The position numbers and the translations under genes are program-made. Below, piece by piece: positions 30,479 through 37,950 of a stretch of 64,000 nt of DNA; position 1 is the first letter of the stretch; every line of letters starts with the position of its first letter. The DNA lies in the NCBI RefSeq assembly GCF_004120195.1, contig NZ_SCHN01000014.1:124001-188000 (forward strand), read 5' to 3'. Origin of the DNA: Enterovibrio baiacu. GTDB lineage: Bacteria > Pseudomonadota > Gammaproteobacteria > Enterobacterales > Vibrionaceae. Under the pieces are notes generated by a model, which worked only from the letters and a program-made list of their open reading frames with translations, ran no database searches and was not told the origin of the DNA.

Positions 30479-30928
30479 TTACTCAGCAACAACGTTAACT
30501 TTAACAGTAGCAAATACTTCAGAGTGCAGTTGCAGACTGATTTCGTATTCGCCAGTGTTACGTAGTGCACCTTCTGGCAGGCGAACTTCGCTCTTCGCTA
30601 CTTTAACACCAGCTGCAGAAACTGCATCTGCGATGTCACGAGTACCGATAGAACCGAATAGTTTACCTTCGTCACCAGCTTTAGACGCGATAACAACCGC
30701 TTCTAGAGCTTCAACTTGCTCAGCGCGAGCACCAGCAGCAGCTAGAGTCTCAGCAACTTTTGCTTCAAGCTCAGCACGACGAGCTTCGAAGTGCTCAACG
30801 TTTGCTTTAGTTGCCATAACAGCCTTACCTTGTGGGATAAGGAAGTTACGAGCGTAGCCAGACTTAACTGCTACTTGATCACCTAGTGAACCCAGGTTAC
30901 CGATTTTATCAAGCAGAATAACTTGCAT
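30479..30928 (-). CDS. rplI: 50S ribosomal protein L9
   Basis: A 149-residue L9 with the family start [19 protein letters not shown] and the [15 protein letters not shown] signature, linker helix, and C-terminal rRNA-binding domain. It ends the rpsF operon. Confidence 0.98.
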   Translation of the reverse strand: MQVILLDKIGNLGSLGDQVAVKSGYARNFLIPQGKAVMATKANVEHFEARRAELEAKVAETLAAAGARAEQVEALEAVVIASKAGDEGKLFGSIGTRDIADAVSAAGVKVAKSEVRLPEGALRNTGEYEISLQLHSEVFATVKVNVVAE

Positions 30929-30959
30929 TATCTAATCCTCTTAAAATTGGCAGTGCCGA

Positions 30960-31202
<243 letters not shown>

Positions 31203-31508
31203 CTAAATATCTATAATTTCATCGGCATGTAACACTAATTTACCTTGGCCGTTACGGCTGGTTTGGTAAGCGAGAAACCCGCCGACCTTAATGTGACTGC
31301 CTAAAGCTAAATGCTGAGTTTGGTTTTGCGACCCCTGCCCGCTGATGACGACCGGTAACCGGCAATACACCTGCCTTTGCAGTGCAGCTTCCTGTTGTTC
31401 CGAACGGTGCTCTATCACAAAGTGACAATGCGGTATGCCGGCAGGGCTCTGCTTTCGAATCGGGCCTTGAGCGATAACGCCTGCAAGCTCAATCCGATTG
31501 GTCTTCAA
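31203..31508 (-). CDS. priB: Primosomal replication protein N, PriB
   Basis: A 101-residue OB-fold single-strand DNA-binding protein used in PriA-dependent replication restart. NRIELAGVIAQGP and CHFVIEHRSEQQEAALQRQ fit PriB. It lies in the standard rpsF-priB-rpsR order. Confidence 0.95.
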   Translation of the reverse strand: MKTNRIELAGVIAQGPIRKQSPAGIPHCHFVIEHRSEQQEAALQRQVYCRLPVVISGQGSQNQTQHLALGSHIKVGGFLAYQTSRNGQGKLVLHADEIIDI

Positions 31509-31514
31509 ATCAAA

Positions 31515-31901
31515 TTACTCTGCTGCTGCTTCGTCTTCAGATTGTGCTTCTGCACGTTCTTCACGACGAGGTGCGCGCTCTTCTTTAGCCTTCATCATTA
31601 CAGATGGCTCAGTGATAGCGCCTTTGGTACGCATGACCATGTTACGGATCACAGCGTCGTTGAAGCGGAAAGCGGTTTCCAGCTCATCAACTACTGCTTG
31701 GTCAGCTTCAACGTTCATAAGAACGTAGTGTGCTTTGTGCAGTTTGTTGATTGGGTAAGCCAGTTGACGACGACCCCAGTCTTCTAGACGGTGGATCTGA
31801 CCACCTGACTCTTTGATAGAACCAGTGTAACGCTCGATCATGCCAGCAACTTGCTCGCTTTGATCAGGGTGCACCATGAATACGATTTCGTAATGACGCA
31901 T
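31515..31901 (-). CDS. rpsF: 30S ribosomal protein S6
   Basis: A 128-residue S6 ([18 protein letters not shown] ... [24 protein letters not shown]) with an acidic C-terminal tail rich in Glu (EDEAAAE), the region RimK can extend with glutamates in E. coli. First gene of the rpsF-priB-rpsR-rplI operon. Confidence 0.98.
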   Translation of the reverse strand: MRHYEIVFMVHPDQSEQVAGMIERYTGSIKESGGQIHRLEDWGRRQLAYPINKLHKAHYVLMNVEADQAVVDELETAFRFNDAVIRNMVMRTKGAITEPSVMMKAKEERAPRREERAEAQSEDEAAAE

Positions 31902-32330
31902 AGGTTGCTCCTTACGGATTATTCAGCTTCCAGTGTTGGCCCAGTCGTCCAAAGGAAGCAAGGAACGAAAGTAAAAGACTGGGAATTTGGAGGCAGGATA
32001 GTACAGAATTGCATCGTTAATAGCAATCACTATTCGCATACCAAACTGAATTGGCAAAAGGCATTGCTTAACTGCGTGTATTTTCCCGTTCAAATCACTT
32101 TTGTGATGGCACGCAGATTCCGCATCAGAAGATATAACCAGACATGGAGTTACCCCCATCACGCTTTTCTGGTTAGCACGCGCTAATTTATAAGCTCACG
32201 ATCACATAAAGCTGTCCAATCTGTCGTCATTTCCGCTTGTTTCCACTTCAAAACGGAAAAAGTGCCTCTCCTCCCTCTGTGCCTTACCACTTATCTTTCA
32301 CTCAACGCAACAACGTCTGGAGAGACACTC
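31902..32330. other. Divergent control region between rpsF and the DUF4310-4312 operon
   Basis: About 430 bases without a gene. It contains the rpsF leader on the minus strand, where many gammaproteobacteria carry an S6:S18-binding RNA structure, though I could not assign one here. It must also hold the plus-strand promoter of the sugar-acid operon. A TGGCACGCAGATTCC stretch near 32109 resembles a sigma-54 -24 box but lacks the -12 GC pair. Confidence 0.45.
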
Positions 32331-32681
32331 TTGCAAACCTCTACACCGTTACACCCGGATGATGCGCTCATTGTAGAAGAAGGCACATCCATTACTGAAC
32401 GCGCGATCGCACTGCTAGGCGAACACAACATCTACCCAGATTCGCTGCAACAGAAAATGCTCGCTACGCACATTAAAGCCATGGTCTGGCGCTCTCACAG
32501 CGGTGAAGCACTGCCTGAGCTAGAGCTGGAAATGTTTGAGGAAATTTCAGCGCTGTCGCTGACGCTAGCAGAGCAAACCTGCAGCTGGCTAAACAACCTC
32601 GCATATGAAGAAGCACACCTTTTATCAGTCCACTTCGAAGTGGCGAAAGAAAACGAATTAAGCACCGCTAAAGGAGAATAA
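32331..32681 (+). CDS. Small PRD-like protein of the DUF4310-4312 operon
   Basis: A roughly 116-residue all-helical protein resembling the stand-alone PRD domain family (EF_0829/AHA_3910 type) that opens this operon in Enterococcus and Aeromonas. PRD domains are normally phosphorylated by PTS proteins; His residues are in THIKAMVWRSHSG. It has no DNA-binding domain. I chose the TTG at 32331 because GGAGAG lies seven bases before it; a GTG at 32262 lacks such a site and would add 23 unrelated residues. The gene ends two bases before the SFCGS gene. Confidence 0.65.
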   Translation: MQTSTPLHPDDALIVEEGTSITERAIALLGEHNIYPDSLQQKMLATHIKAMVWRSHSGEALPELELEMFEEISALSLTLAEQTCSWLNNLAYEEAHLLSVHFEVAKENELSTAKGE

Positions 32682-32683
32682 AC

Positions 32684-33052
32684 ATGTCAGTACTAAAACT
32701 TGTAATCGGCGATCGCATGGGTAAAGGCCAGAAAGTTGGCGCAGGCGCAGAAGCTGCAGGTGCACAAGTCACCGTGATCCCTGGTATGGCTGCGGACATG
32801 AAGCTGGGCGACATCATGAACCAGCAAGAAGCACAAATGGGTATTTCATTTTGTGGTAGCGGCGGTGCAGGTGCCATCACAGCGCAAACCAAATATGGCT
32901 ACAAATGTCGTTACGGCATGCGCTCAGTCGAAGAAGGCATTACGGCAATCAATGATGGTTGTGTGGTTCTAGGCTTTGGCTTCAATGACAAAGAAGAACT
33001 CGGCGAGAAACTCGTTAAAGCATTCATGGCGAAACACGGTATCAGTGCATGA
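32684..33052 (+). CDS. SFCGS-family glycine-rich protein
   Basis: A 122-residue cytosolic protein named for its SFCG(S/T) motif, here GISFCGSGGAGAITAQT near residues 50-65, with N-terminal LVIGDRMGKGQKVGAGAEAAG. The Gly-rich loop and single conserved Cys recall PTS EIIB-type proteins and the unrelated YhfU/DUF2620 family, but the role is undescribed. Its stop overlaps the next start by four bases, so SFCGS and DUF4312 proteins are probably made in equal amounts and may form a complex. Confidence 0.85.
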   Translation: MSVLKLVIGDRMGKGQKVGAGAEAAGAQVTVIPGMAADMKLGDIMNQQEAQMGISFCGSGGAGAITAQTKYGYKCRYGMRSVEEGITAINDGCVVLGFGFNDKEELGEKLVKAFMAKHGISA

Positions 33053-33342
33053 AAGAACAGCTGACCACTGACGTCATTGTTAGTGGGAAAGGCGAAACAA
33101 AGCAGCAGGCTTTTGCTGCTGCTTTGAGCCAGATCCAACCCACGTTGCTAAAGAACAACCAAAACGTTCTCCTCAGGATTGAACCTTTAGACGTCAAAGT
33201 GCTGGAAGCAGAAGAAAATGCAAGAACAGAGAAATTCCTTTTCTTCTTCTTACCCAGAGAGCGACGTCAATACCGCGTCAAGCTAGAGGTTACTGTCAGC
33301 CTAACCCACATTGATGTGGAGCAGGTCGACTTCAAACGCTAA
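33049..33342 (+). CDS. DUF4312 family protein
   Basis: A 97-residue soluble alpha/beta protein (VIVSGKGETKQQAFAAALSQI, FLFFFLPRERRQYRVKLEVTV). The family is known only from this gene neighbourhood. The start overlaps the SFCGS stop (ATGA). A basic FLPRERRQ segment might contact the membrane partner or a phosphorylated ligand; that is a guess. Confidence 0.83.
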   Translation: MKEQLTTDVIVSGKGETKQQAFAAALSQIQPTLLKNNQNVLLRIEPLDVKVLEAEENARTEKFLFFFLPRERRQYRVKLEVTVSLTHIDVEQVDFKR

Positions 33343-33366
33343 CAAGCCACTCAAAGGATCACTGAC

Positions 33367-34143
33367 ATGTTCTCTGTCATTTTATTTAAGTCGCTCATTA
33401 TTGGTGGCTTAGTTGGTATCGGCGTCGGCGTCGGTGCTGCGAGGATGTTCCACGCCCCCACCGTTCAGGGTATGGGTGCGTTCCGTACGCTCGGCGAATT
33501 GAACTCTTGTGAAGGCGACCCTGCTTCTCACTTTTCTTTTGGCCTTGGCTTCTTCTTCAACGCGTGGGCATCCACGGTTGCTGCAGGTGCATTCACACAA
33601 GATGTTGACCACCGCATTCTGCCTAACTGGGGCGCCGCGGCACTCATGGTCAAAAATCGCGATCTGGCGACCACACTGCATGACCCGAAACGTATGGGCA
33701 TTGCCTGTGCCATCATCGGTGCCATTGTCGTTGCCTTCCTTAACTCCACTGCCGCCGCCGTTCCAGCTGCGCTTCAGGTGACTGCTGTCAAAGTACTGGT
33801 GCCTGCCGCAAACCTGCTGGTAAACACCGTCATGCCGGTGATCTTCTGGCTGGCCGCCATTGAAGCGGGTAAGAAATCAGGCTTCTGGGCAACCATCTTT
33901 GGTGGTCTTGCGCAGATGATCATGGGTAACGCAGTACCAGGTCTGGTTTTGGGTATTTTGATCGGTAAAGGCGTCGAAGAAAGCGGCTGGAACAAAGTTA
34001 CCAAGATCATGATGAGTGCCATCATTGCGCTGTTCGCTCTGAGTGCTTTCTTCCGCGGTTTTGACATGCAACTAATCGAGTCTTTCCACATGCAAGTACC
34101 GATGTGGCTTGAAAACATCCATCTCATGATGAGCGGTAAATAA
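33367..34143 (+). CDS. DUF4311 membrane protein
   Basis: A 258-residue polytopic membrane protein with about seven hydrophobic segments (LFKSLIIGGLVGIGVGVGAA, GIACAIIGAIVVAFLNSTAA, LLVNTVMPVIFWLAAIEAG, AVPGLVLGILIGKG, IMMSAIIALFALSAFF). Conserved polar motifs in a membrane setting (SHFSFGLGFFFNAWASTVAAG, LNSTAAAVPAALQ) suggest a substrate pathway. It precedes DUF4310 by 11 bases. The pair is a plausible two-subunit transporter; no experiment is known to me. Confidence 0.83.
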   Translation: MFSVILFKSLIIGGLVGIGVGVGAARMFHAPTVQGMGAFRTLGELNSCEGDPASHFSFGLGFFFNAWASTVAAGAFTQDVDHRILPNWGAAALMVKNRDLATTLHDPKRMGIACAIIGAIVVAFLNSTAAAVPAALQVTAVKVLVPAANLLVNTVMPVIFWLAAIEAGKKSGFWATIFGGLAQMIMGNAVPGLVLGILIGKGVEESGWNKVTKIMMSAIIALFALSAFFRGFDMQLIESFHMQVPMWLENIHLMMSGK

Positions 34144-34154
34144 GGGGTCTTACC

Positions 34155-34802
34155 ATGGATGAAAAAATGAGAAACAATTTCTGGTACGCAGACTGGTCTT
34201 TCCCAATCTTTGTTGGTCTGCTGTCCTCGGGTGTCTTCGCGGGTACCCACATGTACTACCTTCACGGCGTCGGCGCATTTAACGAAGTCGCATTCGTTTC
34301 TATGTTCCGCGCAGGCATGGACACTGGCGCATATGGCGCGGTGGCAGCCTTCGGAGCAAGCTTCTTGTTTGCACGCATTATTGAAGGCTCGCTGGTCGGT
34401 ATCTTGGATATCGGTGGCGCCATCCAAACGGGCGTAGGCCTAGGTATTCCTGCTCTGCTACTTGGTGCTGGCATTGTTTACCCAGTGGAAAACTTCACCG
34501 CATCATTGATCACCGGCATGGTGGCAGGTTTAGCCATCGGCGGTCTCATTATTCTGGCGCGTAAATTCACCATCAACCAAAGCGATTCCACCTACGGCGC
34601 TGACGTCATGATGGGGGCAGGTAACAATTCAGGTCGCTTCCTAGGCCCTCTGATTATTCTGTCTGCCATGGGTGCATCGATTCCAATCGGTATCGGCGCT
34701 TTGATTGGCTCACTGATTTTCTATGTGTGGGGCAAACCCATCACAGGTGGCGCAATCCTTGGCGCAATGGCACTCGGCACTATGTTCCCAATCGCACTGT
34801 AA
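34155..34802 (+). CDS. DUF4310 membrane protein
   Basis: A 215-residue polytopic membrane protein with about six hydrophobic segments (FPIFVGLLSSGVFAGTHMYY, LVGILDIGGAIQTGVGLGIP, LITGMVAGLAIGGLIIL, GPLIILSAMGASIPIGIGAL, GGAILGAMALGTMFPIAL). Glycine-rich helices and the conserved FRAGMDTGAYGAVAAFGAS segment resemble membrane transporters or energy-coupling subunits. Always encoded with DUF4311. A short GC-rich hairpin follows. Confidence 0.83.
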   Translation: MDEKMRNNFWYADWSFPIFVGLLSSGVFAGTHMYYLHGVGAFNEVAFVSMFRAGMDTGAYGAVAAFGASFLFARIIEGSLVGILDIGGAIQTGVGLGIPALLLGAGIVYPVENFTASLITGMVAGLAIGGLIILARKFTINQSDSTYGADVMMGAGNNSGRFLGPLIILSAMGASIPIGIGALIGSLIFYVWGKPITGGAILGAMALGTMFPIAL

Positions 34803-34810
34803 TCTTTCTA

Positions 34811-34828
34811 CCCCGCTTTCGGGCGGGG
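34811..34828 (+). other. Intercistronic hairpin between transport and catabolic genes
   Basis: CCCCGC-TTTCGG-GCGGGG forms a tight stem-loop eight bases after the DUF4310 stop. There is no T run, so it is more likely an mRNA-stability or processing element than a terminator. Confidence 0.5.
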
Positions 34829-34845
34829 CTATCGAGACACCCGCT

Positions 34846-35982
34846 ATGTACGACGTCCTAATAAAAAACGCAAAATTGGTTTCCGGTGAGATAACCGACA
34901 TTGCCATCAAAGACGGCAAAATTGCTGCACTAGGCACCCTTACCGACGCCAACGCCACCCGCACAATCACGCTTGATAACCCTATCTTCGTCAGCGCAGG
35001 TTGGATTGATGGCCATACCCATTGCTACCCAAACTCGCCGATTTACAACGACGCACCTGATGCCATTGGCGTCACGGGCGGTGTGACCACGGTGATTGAT
35101 GCCGGCAGCACGGGCGCTGATGATGTTGATGACTTCGCTGAATTAGCCAAAGCCTGTCAAACCGAAGTGCGTGCATTACTGAACATATCTCGCATTGGGT
35201 TGCTTCGCCAAAATGAACTCGCTGACAAGAATGACATCGATCTTCCCCTTGCTAAACAAGCCGTGGAACGCCACCCAGACTTCGTCGTGGGCCTAAAAGT
35301 TCGCATGAGCGGCAGCGTGATCGGCGAGAACGGTTTAGCCCCCTTGAAGTCAGCCAAACAGCTTCAACATGATTGCGGCTGCTTGCCTCTGATGGTGCAT
35401 GTGGGTAACGCGCCCCCAACACTTGAAGACATTGCCGTTTTGTTGGGCGAAGGCGATATCTTGACGCATTGCTTTAATGGCAAACCAAACCGCATTTTGA
35501 CCCCAGAAGGAAAGCTTCGCGGTGCAGTGAAAGATGCGATGGAGCGCGGGATGTTGCTCGACATCGGCCACGGCAGTGCGAGTTTCAGCTTCGATGTCGC
35601 AGAGCAATCAATCCAGCAAGGCATTTTGCCTGACACCATCAGTTCAGACATTTACTGCAAGAACCGCATCAACGGTCCGGTGTATGGGCTAGCGCATTTG
35701 ATGTCGATGTTCTTCACCCTTGGTCTAAGCCACGAACAAATCATCGAACGCGTCACGGTGAACATCGCAAAAGCCCTTCGCTTAGAAACCAAAGGCCAGA
35801 TTGCCATCGGTTGCGATGCAGATTTGACGTTATACGAAATCGAACAAACGCCTGTCACTTTCACTGATACCGAAGGCGACACACGAACTGGCGAACAACG
35901 TTTCGCACCGCTAGCGGCGATCGTTGGCGGCAACCTTATATTGACTGACAGAGGACACACACACCATGTCTTCCATTCTTGA
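34846..35982 (+). CDS. Amidohydrolase/deacetylase family metallohydrolase
   Basis: A 378-residue TIM-barrel amidohydrolase of the EF_0837/AHA_3915 type. Metal ligands are readable: HTH (His57, His59), carbamylated Lys candidate Lys151 (GLKVRMSG), His185 (MVHVGN), His208 (LTHCFNG), Asp268 (SSDIYC). This fits a binuclear deacetylase or cyclic-amide hydrolase. In this operon a likely job is removing an N-acyl group from an amino-sugar acid before the ammonia-lyase step. I chose the ATG at 34846; a longer frame from 34723 would run through the DUF4310 gene. The end overlaps the next gene by 17 bases. Confidence 0.87.
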   Translation: MYDVLIKNAKLVSGEITDIAIKDGKIAALGTLTDANATRTITLDNPIFVSAGWIDGHTHCYPNSPIYNDAPDAIGVTGGVTTVIDAGSTGADDVDDFAELAKACQTEVRALLNISRIGLLRQNELADKNDIDLPLAKQAVERHPDFVVGLKVRMSGSVIGENGLAPLKSAKQLQHDCGCLPLMVHVGNAPPTLEDIAVLLGEGDILTHCFNGKPNRILTPEGKLRGAVKDAMERGMLLDIGHGSASFSFDVAEQSIQQGILPDTISSDIYCKNRINGPVYGLAHLMSMFFTLGLSHEQIIERVTVNIAKALRLETKGQIAIGCDADLTLYEIEQTPVTFTDTEGDTRTGEQRFAPLAAIVGGNLILTDRGHTHHVFHS

Positions 35983-37075
35983 AAAATACAATCTTAAGCA
36001 TGTCATCAACGCTTCTGGTCGCATGACCGCGTTGGGCGTATCCACGCCGCAGCCCGACGTTGAAGAAACCGTCTGCTTTGGCATGAACAATTACTTCGAA
36101 ATGAAAGATCTGGTAAATAAAAGCGGCGAATACATAGCGCGCTTGCTGGATGTAGAAAACGCCGTTGTCGTCTCTTGTGCATCGGCAGGTATCGCGCAAA
36201 GCGTCGCGGCAATGATTGTGCGTGGTGATACCTACCGTCTCGAGCAGCTGCACGCCCATTCACATGATGTACCGAATGAAATCGTTATTCCGAAAGGCCA
36301 CAACGTCAATTTCGGCGCACCGGTTGGCACCATGATCAACCTAGGTGGTGGTCAAATCGTTGAAGCGGGCTGGTCAAATGAGTGCAGTGCCGCGCAACTG
36401 GGTGCCGCCATCAACGCAAACACCGCCGCCATTCTTTACATCAAATCTCACCACTGCGTGCAAAAGAGCATGTTGTCCGTGGAAGATGCAGCAGCCGTTG
36501 CCAAAGCCCATAACGTGCCTTTGATTGTGGATGCCGCCGCCGAAGAAGACCTGCGGCTTTACTACCAACAAGGTGCTGACTTGGTCATTTACAGTGGCGC
36601 AAAAGCCATTGAAGGCCCAACCAGCGGATTGGTGTTGGGCAAGCATGAATATGTGGAGTGGGTGAAGCAACAATCATCGGGCATCGGTCGAGCAATGAAG
36701 GTGGGTAAAGAAGGCATTCTTGGCCTTACCCATGCAATTGAAATCTACCTTGAGCGCCAACAAGAAACCGGCTCAGAGATGATCAGCAAAATGACCCCAT
36801 TTATTGAAGGCCTAAACGCATTACCTGGCATTCAGTCTCGCGTGGTTTGGGACAGTGCAGGGCGCGATATCGCCCGTGCAGAAGTGAGTTTTGATGCCGA
36901 CGTATTTGGCCTTTCAGCAAACGATGCTGTCGCCAAACTACAAAGCGGCAACCCTGCGGTGTACTGCCGTGCATACAAAGCCAATGAAGGCTCTATCGAA
37001 TTTGACGTGCGCAGCGTCTCTCAAGAACAACTACAACAAGTTCTCGCTGCCATGACCGAACTAAATCAGGAGTAA
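35966..37075 (+). CDS. DgaE-family PLP-dependent ammonia-lyase
   Basis: A 369-residue fold-type I PLP enzyme close to SelA and DgaE. The PLP lysine is Lys213 in YSGAKAIEGPTSG; Asp189 (LIVDAAAEED) should bind the pyridine nitrogen; substrate-side residues include INASGRMTALGVSTP. DgaE in Salmonella converts D-glucosaminate-6-phosphate to 2-keto-3-deoxygluconate-6-phosphate plus ammonia. The same chemistry on a related 2-amino sugar acid phosphate is expected here, followed by the aldolase encoded next (4-base gap). Confidence 0.87.
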   Translation: MSSILEKYNLKHVINASGRMTALGVSTPQPDVEETVCFGMNNYFEMKDLVNKSGEYIARLLDVENAVVVSCASAGIAQSVAAMIVRGDTYRLEQLHAHSHDVPNEIVIPKGHNVNFGAPVGTMINLGGGQIVEAGWSNECSAAQLGAAINANTAAILYIKSHHCVQKSMLSVEDAAAVAKAHNVPLIVDAAAEEDLRLYYQQGADLVIYSGAKAIEGPTSGLVLGKHEYVEWVKQQSSGIGRAMKVGKEGILGLTHAIEIYLERQQETGSEMISKMTPFIEGLNALPGIQSRVVWDSAGRDIARAEVSFDADVFGLSANDAVAKLQSGNPAVYCRAYKANEGSIEFDVRSVSQEQLQQVLAAMTELNQE

Positions 37076-37079
37076 CACC

Positions 37080-37823
37080 ATGTCTCTTAGCCCTAAATAT
37101 TATGCTGACCGTGTTTGTTTGAACGTATTGGCCGGCTCACACCAAAACGCGGTTGAAGTGTTTGACGCATCAGAAGGCCACGTGCTCGTGGGTATGCTTT
37201 CAAAGAACTACCCTGATGTACCAAGTGCAGTGGAAGACATGAAAGCGTGCGCTGAAAAAATCGGCAACGCGCTGTCTATCGGCCTTGGTGCGGGCGATCC
37301 GAATCAGTCTGACATGGTCACTGAACTAGCGGGTATCCTTCAACCTCAGCACGTGAACCAAGTATTCACTGGCGTGGGCAAAAGCCGTAACGCGCTAGGC
37401 CAAAACGACACCGTCGTGAATGGCTTGATTTCACCAACGGGCACCGTGGGCATGGTAAAAATTTCTACCGGCCCTAAATCATCCGGCATGGCTGACGCCA
37501 TCGTTCCTGTGGATACCGCTATTGCCATGTTACAAGACATGGGTTGCAGCTCTGTTAAATACTTCCCGATGGGCGGCTTAGCATCTCGTGATGAATATGA
37601 AGAAGTTGCCAAGGCATGTGCGCGCAACAATTTCTGGTTAGAACCAACAGGTGGGATTGACCTTGCAAACTTTGAGGAAATTTTGCGAATTGCTTTGGAT
37701 GCAGGTGTCGAGAAGGTTATACCTCACATCTATAGCTCAATCATCGATTCTTCCACCGGTGAAACCCGTCCAGAAGATGTAAAAACACTGTTAGAAATCA
37801 CTAAACGTCTGCTTTCTCGCTGA
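37080..37823 (+). CDS. KDGP aldolase (DgaF family)
   Basis: A 247-residue aldolase of the 2-dehydro-3-deoxy-phosphogluconate type that yields pyruvate and glyceraldehyde-3-phosphate. The likely Schiff-base Lys160 lies in CSSVKYFPMGG and the phosphate loop in EPTGGIDL. It completes a deacetylase, ammonia-lyase, aldolase route into central metabolism. It is the last structural gene; a long hairpin follows before the regulator. Confidence 0.87.
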   Translation: MSLSPKYYADRVCLNVLAGSHQNAVEVFDASEGHVLVGMLSKNYPDVPSAVEDMKACAEKIGNALSIGLGAGDPNQSDMVTELAGILQPQHVNQVFTGVGKSRNALGQNDTVVNGLISPTGTVGMVKISTGPKSSGMADAIVPVDTAIAMLQDMGCSSVKYFPMGGLASRDEYEEVAKACARNNFWLEPTGGIDLANFEEILRIALDAGVEKVIPHIYSSIIDSSTGETRPEDVKTLLEITKRLLSR

Positions 37824-37872
37824 TTCAAACGGCAGCGCACTTCATGTGTGCAATGGCATGTCGACGTCGTGT

Positions 37873-37917
37873 TGCCGAGTACGTTTGCTCACCTTCCTGT
37901 GACAAACGTACTCGGCA
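37873..37917. repeat. Long perfect inverted repeat between the aldolase and regulator genes
   Basis: A 15-base perfect stem TGCCGAGTACGTTTG / CAAACGTACTCGGCA, extended after one unpaired C by TCAC/GTGA around a CTTCCT loop. No T run follows, so it is not a standard terminator. It lies 50 bases after the aldolase stop and 33 before the regulator start. It may act in mRNA processing, as a protein-binding RNA, or as a regulator binding site. Confidence 0.85.
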
Positions 37918-37950
37918 CCTAACCAGTGAAGCAATAGGAAACGCCCAAAC

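Noticed and set aside
32046-32062. TGGCAAAAGGCATTGC as a sigma-54 promoter
   Set aside because: The GG and GC pairs are 13 bases apart where 12 is required.
32106-32124. Possible sigma-54 promoter of the DUF4310-4312 operon (TGGCACGCAGATTCC)
   Set aside because: The -24 part is perfect but the -12 GC pair is absent, and the operon's regulator lacks an AAA+ sigma-54 activation domain.
33774-34427. 217-codon minus-strand frame opposite DUF4311/DUF4310
   Set aside because: It is antisense to conserved membrane-protein genes and results from their codon bias.
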